From: JBHENW01 sp046261875
GTDB lineage: Bacteria > Acidobacteriota > Thermoanaerobaculia > UBA5066 > Gp7-AA6
Direction: 5' to 3'
Length of the DNA stretch: 19,123 bases
NCBI GenBank assembly: GCA_046261875.1
Contig: JBHENW010000065.1
Location: forward strand, 1 to 19,123
Below the pieces are notes generated by a model, which ran no database searches, was not told the origin of the DNA, and saw only the letters and a program-made list of their open reading frames with translations. This document shows, in pieces, positions 13,989-19,123 of this stretch. Both the position numbers and the translations under genes were made by a program. Numbering within the stretch: position 1 is the stretch's first letter; each line of letters begins with the position of its first letter.

Positions 13989-14549
13989 TCACGCCCTCTC
14001 GAGATAGCTGTTGTCGCGCGTGTCGATCTTGATCAGCGTTCCGGCCTCGATGAACTGCGGCACCATCACCTGCAGTCCCGTCTCGAGGCGCGCGGGCTTG
14101 TAGGAGGCCGAGGCGGTCGCGCCCTTCATTCCGGGCTGCGTCTCGGCGACCCGCAGCGTGACCGTGTTGGGAAGCTCGATGCCCACCGGATTGCCCTCGT
14201 AGAAATCCACGCGGATCACGGTGTTGGGTAGTAGGTAGGCCATCATGTCCCCGAGCACCTCGTCGGACAGCATGACCTGCTCGTAGTTCTCCTGGTCCAT
14301 GAAGTGGTGGCCCGCGCTGTCGGAATAGAGGTACTCCATGTCCCGCTCGTCGAGCGACGCTTTCTCCACGCGGTCCGTGGACCCGAAACGGTGCTCGTTC
14401 ATCGCGCCGTTCCGGAGGTTGCGCATCTTCACCTGCACGAAACCGCGCAGGTTGCCGGGGGTCTTGTGGATCACGTCGTGCACGCGGTGCAGCTCGCCGT
14501 TGTGAATGATGAGCGTGCCGCTTCGGATCTGGGTGGCCGAGATCATCAT
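13989..14549 (-). CDS. efp: elongation factor P with atypical tip loop
   Basis: A 186-residue three-domain translation factor that binds stalled ribosomes between the P and E sites and promotes peptide-bond formation at polyproline stretches. Recognisable parts are the N-terminal KOW-like domain (ATQIRSGTLIIHNGELHRV), VQVKMRNL, the central OB domain with FMDQENYEQ, and the C-terminal domain with NTVTLRVAETQPG and KIDTRDNSYLERA. The tip loop reads HKTPGNLRGF: Asn33 stands where E. coli has the beta-lysylated Lys34 and Pseudomonas has a rhamnosylated Arg. The start is ATG 14549, with GGAG 7 nt upstream; a second ATG follows directly. No modification gene (epmA, epmB or earP) is in the window. 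An extended -10 box and the terminator of the upstream SGNH gene show that it starts its own transcript. Confidence 0.93.
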   Translation of the reverse strand: MMISATQIRSGTLIIHNGELHRVHDVIHKTPGNLRGFVQVKMRNLRNGAMNEHRFGSTDRVEKASLDERDMEYLYSDSAGHHFMDQENYEQVMLSDEVLGDMMAYLLPNTVIRVDFYEGNPVGIELPNTVTLRVAETQPGMKGATASASYKPARLETGLQVMVPQFIEAGTLIKIDTRDNSYLERA

Positions 14550-14574
14550 GGTGCGACTCCAAAAAAACCCGCGA

Positions 14575-14583
14575 ACTCTAGCA
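14575..14583 (-). promoter_or_regulatory. putative extended -10 promoter of efp (TGC TAGAGT)
   Basis: On the minus strand TGCTAGAGT matches an extended -10 element, 25 nt before ATG 14549. It lies just downstream of the SGNH terminator, and the leader carries the GGAG Shine-Dalgarno. No -35 was recognised, as is usual for extended -10 promoters. Confidence 0.4.
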
Positions 14584-14598
14584 AAGCCCGTCTCGAAG

Positions 14599-14627
14599 AA
14601 AAAAGCCCCGGAGGCCGTCCGGGGCTT
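14599..14627 (-). terminator. intrinsic terminator of the porin-SGNH hydrolase unit
   Basis: On the minus strand a perfect 9-bp stem (AAGCCCCGG / CCGGGGCTT) with a 7-nt loop is followed by a run of six T. It lies 26 bp past the SGNH hydrolase stop. It is the clearest Rho-independent terminator in the window. Confidence 0.9.
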
Positions 14628-14653
14628 CGTGAAACACGAGGATTTCCGGACGC

Positions 14654-16111
14654 CTAGGGCGTGACGCGGCCCCTCCCCTTCGAGGGAGGGCGCTTGCCCT
14701 GGATCGTCGGAAGCTGCACGTCGATGCCGTCCGCGGGCGGGTACGCTCCGAGCATGCTCTTCCAGGCTTCGAACGGGTCCACGCGGGTCGCTACGGTCGG
14801 CGGCACGTCCGGCGTGAAGAGGACTTCGCCGATGTTCGGCCTCGGGATCTCGAGGTCGCGCTCCTCGTTGAGCGTCTGGATGATCTCGTCGGCGATGATC
14901 GCGTGCCCGATGTTGTTGGGGTGCACGCCGTCGGCCGAGAACAGGCCCCCGGTCAGAAAGTCCGCGCCGATCTCGATCCCGCCGAAGTGCAGGCCTTCCG
15001 CGAGGATCTCGTCGAAGATCGCGTGGGTATCCACGAGGATCGCCCCGTTGGACGAAGCCGCCGCGGCGATCTCGCTGTTGAGCTCGTCCGTGCGCGCGCG
15101 GATCGCCGCGACCTCGTCGGCATAGAGCAGGACTCCCGCGTTGAGCGTCCCGGGCGGAACGAAGGAACCGTCGGGAAGCGGTTGGCCGGTGCCCCCGAGC
15201 GCGACCGGGATGCCGATGCCCTGGGACATGAGCGGGATCGCCTGCAGCGTCACGAGCGTGTCGCTCGGGATCGGACAGGGCGGGGTCGTGCAGCCGCCGA
15301 CCGGCCTGGAGCCCAGGAGGGGCACCGGATTGCCGCCGATGAGAACGGGCTGCCGCGTCGTCGGGTTGACGACGACCGGTGGGACCGTCGTCGCGAACGG
15401 CAGGGCCCCGACGTCGGGGATGTTGAGCACGACGAGCGTCCGTCCGGTCGCCCGGAGCCCCGTCAACACTTCGTTGTACTTGGCGTTGAACGCCGCTCGA
15501 GGTGTCAACGTGACCCCGTCCGCCGCGACTCCCGCGAGCATCGCTCCGAGCACGTCGTTGTTTCCGATCCAGAGCGTCACGAGATCGGGCGTCAGCATGT
15601 TGGCCTCTTCGACGGCGTTGCGTCCGGCGAAGGGCGAGCCGGCAACGTTGCGGAGCACGAGGGCCGCGCTCATGTTCACGTTGTTGCCGGCCGGGTTGGG
15701 GTTCCGCAGATCCACGAGATCGGCGGCCCGCGCGCCGGAGATCCCGAGGTTGTCGTAGGGGCGCGGGAGCGCCACGTTGAGGGGGTCGGTCATCTGCGAC
15801 ACGGCCCCCACCGTGATCGTGCCGCCGGCGACGACCGCTCCGAGGCAGACGCGCGCGGGGTTGGTGACGGTCCGTGTCTCGCCGACGAGGGGGAGCTGGA
15901 AGTCCGTAATGCCGAGCTGCCGCGTGATGATCGCCGGATAGGTCTTCCTCTGGTGCCGCTCGACGAGGCAGTTGCCCTGGATGCCCGCCGTGATGCTGTT
16001 GCCCAGAGCGACGTACTTGCGGAAAGGCTGGTCCTGCGCGCGGAGAGACCCCGCCGCGAAGAGAGCGCCGGTGGCGAAAAGGAGCGCCGCGCGAAATGCG
16101 TGTGTCCTCAT
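14654..16111 (-). CDS. secreted SGNH/GDSL-type hydrolase
   Basis: A 485-residue esterase/lipase-type enzyme. A signal peptide (ALLFATGALFAAGSLRAQ) is followed by the SGNH blocks: YVALGNSITAG with nucleophile Ser39 (Asn replaces Asp of GDS), a block II Gly (SGARAADL), WIGNNDVL with N185, and DGVHPNNIG with D394 and H397. This completes the Ser-Asp-His set. The start is ATG 16111, with AAGGAG 7 nt upstream. The protein is longer than minimal SGNH hydrolases, with a variable Pro/Val-rich region between blocks III and V (about 215-300) holding a CTTPPC pair. It begins 17 bp after the FadL-like porin stop and ends in a strong terminator, so the two form one operon. An extracytoplasmic lipase that supplies fatty acids to the porin is plausible inference. 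The substrate is not known. Confidence 0.9.
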   Translation of the reverse strand: MRTHAFRAALLFATGALFAAGSLRAQDQPFRKYVALGNSITAGIQGNCLVERHQRKTYPAIITRQLGITDFQLPLVGETRTVTNPARVCLGAVVAGGTITVGAVSQMTDPLNVALPRPYDNLGISGARAADLVDLRNPNPAGNNVNMSAALVLRNVAGSPFAGRNAVEEANMLTPDLVTLWIGNNDVLGAMLAGVAADGVTLTPRAAFNAKYNEVLTGLRATGRTLVVLNIPDVGALPFATTVPPVVVNPTTRQPVLIGGNPVPLLGSRPVGGCTTPPCPIPSDTLVTLQAIPLMSQGIGIPVALGGTGQPLPDGSFVPPGTLNAGVLLYADEVAAIRARTDELNSEIAAAASSNGAILVDTHAIFDEILAEGLHFGGIEIGADFLTGGLFSADGVHPNNIGHAIIADEIIQTLNEERDLEIPRPNIGEVLFTPDVPPTVATRVDPFEAWKSMLGAYPPADGIDVQLPTIQGKRPPSKGRGRVTP

Positions 16112-16128
16112 GGTTTCTCCTTGAAAGG

Positions 16129-17439
16129 TCAGAACGAAACCCGGAAGCCGATCGCGAAGAGGTTCGCCGCCTCGGAGTACTCCCCGAAATATCGATCCGT
16201 GTTGTTCGAGCCCGTGGTGTCCCGTTCGTCGAAAATGATGTAGATGTCGGAGACGTCCACACCCCAGCGCTCGGTGTTGTAACCGAATCCGAGGGTGTAC
16301 GCGTCGCGGTCGGCGTCGGCGAGCAGCGGCCCGACGTCCTCGATCGGCTGCGGCGTCTCGTCGAAATAGTAGCCGGCGCGCAGGGCGAAGTTTCCCCAAG
16401 CCTTTTCGATGCCCGCCCGGTAGGCCCAGCTGTCCTCCCAGTCGTTGTTGCGGACGAGGTCGGGGATGGCGGCGTTTTCGAAGTCGATGAGCAGCGTCTC
16501 GAAGACGGACCACTCGGTCCAGTCTGCCTGGAGAGCGACGACGAGGTCTCCGGGGAGGTTGACCGCCATGCCGAGGTTGGCGGTGGTCGGGAACTCCACG
16601 GTCGTCGCCACGTCCTGCGTGCCCTGGGGGAGCTGGGTGGCCACGAGCGCGTCGAAGGCCGCGTTACCGGTCGGGCGCTGGGTGAATCGGGCCTCGCCGT
16701 CGAAATCGATCTCGATCGCGCTGCGGTACTGGGCGCCGAAGGAGAGCATCGGGACGGGCTTCCAGAGGAAGCCGGCGTTCCAGCCCCAGCCGCTGTTGTC
16801 CACGAGATCGCTGTTCAGCTTGACGTGCGCCACGTCCACGACGGACTGCGTGAAGGGATTGATGGCGCCCTGGTTGCGCTCGAGCGTGACCTTCGCGAAG
16901 CGGACGTCGGCGCCCACGGCCAGCGCGAACTGGTCCGAGACCTGCCACGAGAGGACGGGGTTGATGTCGCTCGACTGGATCACGGCGTTCTGGGCGATGA
17001 AACGGCCGGTGAAGGTCTCGGCCTCGTCCCACCGGAAACCGAGGCCGTAGGGAGCGAAGATGCCGATCCCGAAGTTCACGCTGTCGGTCAGGGGAACCAC
17101 CCCGTACGTCGTCGGCAGCACGAAGGTCGTCTTGTGCTGGTCCTCCTGGACCCCCTCGCCCGGGAAGGGATTGGAACCCTGGAACTCCCCTTCGACTTTC
17201 GTGAGCAGCGAGCCGCCGACGAGACCGCTGAAGTGTTTCTGCCAGCCCAGCCCGGCGGGGTTGTAGTAGATCGCCGAGGGGTCGTTGGCGATCGCGACGA
17301 AGGCGAGTCCCATCCCGGACGCGCGGGCGCCGTGCGCCGCGATCTGGAAGCCGGCGGGGAACGCGGGGACGGCCGCGAGCAGCAGGAAAGGCAGGGAAAG
17401 ACCGAGTCGCGGCCACGTGGGCCGGTGGCGTCTCGTCAA
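16129..17439 (-). CDS. FadL/OmpP1-family outer-membrane transport protein
   Basis: A 436-residue outer-membrane beta-barrel of the long-chain fatty acid/hydrocarbon transporter family. A signal peptide (LGLSLPFLLLAAVPAFPA) is followed at once by the family signature GFQIAAHGARASGMGLAF and IANDPSAIYYNPAGLG, which corresponds to the N-terminal plug. Many alternating amphipathic strands follow, and the chain ends in Phe (GFRVSF), the usual barrel-assembly signal. The start is TTG 17439: AAGGAGGAA lies directly upstream at Shine-Dalgarno distance and the signal peptide begins there. It is the first gene of a unit with the SGNH hydrolase. A TTGACA hexamer on the minus strand at 17472-17477 may be its -35, but no good -10 was found at the right spacing. 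Substrate specificity cannot be told from sequence. Confidence 0.92.
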   Translation of the reverse strand: MTRRHRPTWPRLGLSLPFLLLAAVPAFPAGFQIAAHGARASGMGLAFVAIANDPSAIYYNPAGLGWQKHFSGLVGGSLLTKVEGEFQGSNPFPGEGVQEDQHKTTFVLPTTYGVVPLTDSVNFGIGIFAPYGLGFRWDEAETFTGRFIAQNAVIQSSDINPVLSWQVSDQFALAVGADVRFAKVTLERNQGAINPFTQSVVDVAHVKLNSDLVDNSGWGWNAGFLWKPVPMLSFGAQYRSAIEIDFDGEARFTQRPTGNAAFDALVATQLPQGTQDVATTVEFPTTANLGMAVNLPGDLVVALQADWTEWSVFETLLIDFENAAIPDLVRNNDWEDSWAYRAGIEKAWGNFALRAGYYFDETPQPIEDVGPLLADADRDAYTLGFGYNTERWGVDVSDIYIIFDERDTTGSNNTDRYFGEYSEAANLFAIGFRVSF

Positions 17440-17441
17440 GG

Positions 17442-17450
17442 TTCCTCCTT
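17442..17450 (-). promoter_or_regulatory. Shine-Dalgarno that supports the TTG start of the porin
   Basis: AAGGAGGAA on the minus strand ends 2 nt before TTG 17439, with its core AGGAGG 4-5 nt away. No ATG or GTG in frame lies nearer, so the site fixes the unusual start codon. Confidence 0.75.
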
Positions 17451-17548
17451 CTTGCGAAACAGGAAACGCCTTGTCAAAAGACGTTAGCGGCCGGCAATCT
17501 ACTTGCGGCCCGGCGCCCAGTCAACCGTCCGGGGCGCGGTGCCTCCCG

Positions 17549-17554
17549 TAGAAT
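17549..17554 (+). promoter_or_regulatory. putative -10 box (TAGAAT) of the Ser/Thr kinase gene
   Basis: TAGAAT ends 9 nt before GTG 17564. Its TAG is also an in-frame stop, so the coding frame cannot extend further upstream. No Shine-Dalgarno is present, which points to a leaderless transcript. Confidence 0.5.
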
Positions 17555-17563
17555 GCACCGCAC

Positions 17564-19123
17564 GTGGTTCGGGAGAGCGAGAATCCCACCCGCTCGGGGA
17601 CGACCCCGGCGCCGGTACGCGACCGGCCTCTGACGACCGGCACGTTGCTCGGTGGGCGTTACCGTATCGACGCGGTCCTGGGTTACGGCGGGATGGGCGT
17701 CGTCTATCGCGCCCGCGATCTGCGGCTCGACCAGGACATCGCGCTGAAGCGCATCCGGCCCGACCGGATGAGCCCGGAGAGGCGCGAGACGCTCCGCCGC
17801 GAGATCATCCTTTCCCGGAAAGTCACACACGAGAATGTCTGCCGCGTCTTCGATCTCGTCGAAGTTCAGGGTGAAGAGTTCGTCTCCATGGAGTTCATTC
17901 CCGGCCGGACGCTCAAGGAGATCGAGGACGAAGAGAAGACCTTGCCGCTGGGACGCGGCCTGGCGATCGCCAAGGGCATCGGCTACGGCCTCGCGGCGGC
18001 GCACCGGATCGGCGTCCTGCACCGTGACCTGAAGCCCGAGAACGTCATCGTCACGGACGACGGCCGCCCGCACCTCATGGACTTCGGAATCGCCGTGGAC
18101 ACCGCCCTGACGTTCGATCAGAAGGGGGACACCGTCCCCGGCACGCCGCAGTTCCTGGCGCCGGAGCTCCTGCGCGGGGATTCTCCGAGCATCCGGAGCG
18201 ACGTTTATGCGATGGGCGTCGTGCTCTACGAGATGTTCACGGGACGAGTCCCTTTCGACGACAACGACACGGCGCGCCTGGTCCGCAGGGTGATCATGGA
18301 GGCCGCGCCACCGGTGGAAACGCTGCGCCCGGATCTGCCTCCCGCGCTGCGCGACATCCTCGACCGCGCGATCGCCAAGGACCCGGAGGGCCGTTTCGTG
18401 GACGCGGCGGCGCTGGCCGATGCGATCGCGGCGTTCGAAGGGGAGGTCCTGGACCGGGTCATGGCGGAGGTTTCCGTCACCCGTGCGCGGATGGTCAAGC
18501 TCATGGTCATCCTGGAAGCCAACAAGTCGCTCGCCGCGACATTCGACCCGACGGAGACGCTGCGGATCATCCTGCGGACGGCGACCTCGGAGACCGACGC
18601 CGAGCGGGGGACCATCTTCCTGAGGGATCCGGAGAGGAGCGAGCTCGTCAGTCAGATCCTGGAAGGGGGGTCGGTCCGCCCGATCCGGCTCCCGATCGGA
18701 AAGGGAATCGCCGGTACGGTCGCCCGAAGCGGGCAGGTCATCAACGTCGAAGATCCCTACAAGGATTCTCGTTTCGACTCGGGGGTCGATCAGTCGTCGG
18801 GATTCCGGACCACGTCGATCCTCGCCGCGCCGATGCGGACTCCCGGCGGAGAGATCGTCGGGGTCGTCCAGCTCCTCAACAAGCGGCGGAGGTCGTTCAC
18901 CAAGGAGGACGAAGAGTTCCTCGCCGAGGTCGGTACGCACGCGGCCCTCGCGGTGGACGGCGTGCGCCAGCACGAGCGGGCGGTCGCCGCCGCCCGGCAT
19001 GCGGGTGCCGGCGAGATCCTCGCGAGCGCCCAGGCGTTGCTGGGCCCAGGGGTCTGGCCGGAGACGCCCGGCTTCGAATCGGTCCCGCTGCGGTGGCGCT
19101 CGGAGGAGATCGCCCCCGTCGCG
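17564..19123 (+). CDS. Ser/Thr protein kinase - GAF - probable PP2C/SpoIIE-type phosphatase (5' part)
   Basis: 520 codons are visible and the frame is open at the window end. The Hanks-type kinase domain (about 33-290) is complete: glycine loop GYGGMGVVY, K62, HRDLKPEN (153-160, catalytic D155), MDFG with D173, GTPQFLAPE, and SDVYAMGVVLYEMFTGRVPF. A helical linker leads to a GAF domain (about 320-475) ending in VVQLLNKRR and FTKEDEEFL, typical of ligand- or redox-sensing GAFs. The last visible residues (VWPETPGFESVPLRWRSEEIAPVA) resemble the start of RsbU/SpoIIE-like PP2C domains, where a GGDF-type motif usually follows; this third domain is inference. No TM segment is seen, so the protein is probably cytosolic. 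The start is GTG 17564, the first start codon after an in-frame TAG. It is divergent from the porin operon. Confidence 0.93.
   Translation, partial: MVRESENPTRSGTTPAPVRDRPLTTGTLLGGRYRIDAVLGYGGMGVVYRARDLRLDQDIALKRIRPDRMSPERRETLRREIILSRKVTHENVCRVFDLVEVQGEEFVSMEFIPGRTLKEIEDEEKTLPLGRGLAIAKGIGYGLAAAHRIGVLHRDLKPENVIVTDDGRPHLMDFGIAVDTALTFDQKGDTVPGTPQFLAPELLRGDSPSIRSDVYAMGVVLYEMFTGRVPFDDNDTARLVRRVIMEAAPPVETLRPDLPPALRDILDRAIAKDPEGRFVDAAALADAIAAFEGEVLDRVMAEVSVTRARMVKLMVILEANKSLAATFDPTETLRIILRTATSETDAERGTIFLRDPERSELVSQILEGGSVRPIRLPIGKGIAGTVARSGQVINVEDPYKDSRFDSGVDQSSGFRTTSILAAPMRTPGGEIVGVVQLLNKRRRSFTKEDEEFLAEVGTHAALAVDGVRQHERAVAAARHAGAGEILASAQALLGPGVWPETPGFESVPLRWRSEEIAPVA

Noticed and set aside
17472..17477. 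TTGACA on the minus strand as a full porin promoter
   Set aside because: The hexamer is perfect, but no acceptable -10 lies 16-19 bp downstream, so I mention it only in the gene entry.
16096..17487. 463-codon open frame on the plus strand opposite the FadL-like gene
   Set aside because: The minus-strand reading has a signal peptide, family signature, Shine-Dalgarno and C-terminal Phe; the plus-strand frame has none of these.
17474..19000. 508-codon minus-strand frame opposite the kinase gene
   Set aside because: The plus-strand reading has every kinase motif plus a GAF domain; the antisense frame is an Arg/Asp-rich shadow.

Overview
The window is high-G+C bacterial chromosome, densely packed with genes on both strands. 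No rRNA, tRNA, CRISPR array, transposase or phage gene was seen. The best clue to the organism is the large secreted protein at 2421-5810. It joins GWxTD-type domains to a VWFA domain of the kind typical of Acidobacteriota. The Ser/Thr kinase-GAF protein, the zinc-ribbon FHA protein and the FadL-like porin also fit that phylum. Assignment to Acidobacteriota is an inference.

Layout: (1) 1-2287, minus strand, read right to left: cysteine desulfurase, zinc-ribbon/FHA protein, then mnmA (cut by the window edge). This is a tRNA 2-thiouridine sulfur-transfer cluster with a phospho-binding protein inserted. (2) 2421-6466, plus: the GWxTD/VWFA protein, then a Maf nucleotide pyrophosphatase. (3) 6414-7601, minus: a seven-TM diguanylate cyclase whose 3' end overlaps maf. 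(4) 7719-12832, plus: an unrecognised 193-aa protein, an aquaporin, and a 1235-codon flavin/Fe-S oxidoreductase in which NfnB/GltD-like and NfnA/PyrK-like modules are fused behind an unrecognised N-terminal domain. (5) 12888-17439, minus: FadL-like porin and SGNH hydrolase (one unit, closed by a clear intrinsic terminator), then elongation factor P with an atypical tip loop, then a secreted M23 peptidase. (6) 17564-end, plus: a Ser/Thr kinase with a GAF domain and probably a C-terminal phosphatase that runs off the window.

Two patterns are not explained by the genes. First, three intergenic spacers (479-520, 5813-5876, 12833-12891) consist of degenerate tandem 7-bp units that abut stop codons. 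Each spacer has a different 7-mer. In two of them the units form long inverted repeats whose mismatches recur at a fixed position in the heptad. One arm contains the TTG start codon of maf, and another array fills the gap between two convergent genes. Second, about half the genes lack a Shine-Dalgarno sequence, and several have a TAnnnT-like -10 box only 7-10 nt before an ATG, GTG or TTG start. This suggests frequent leaderless transcription. Genes with a strong Shine-Dalgarno (aquaporin, porin, SGNH hydrolase, EF-P) lie among them.
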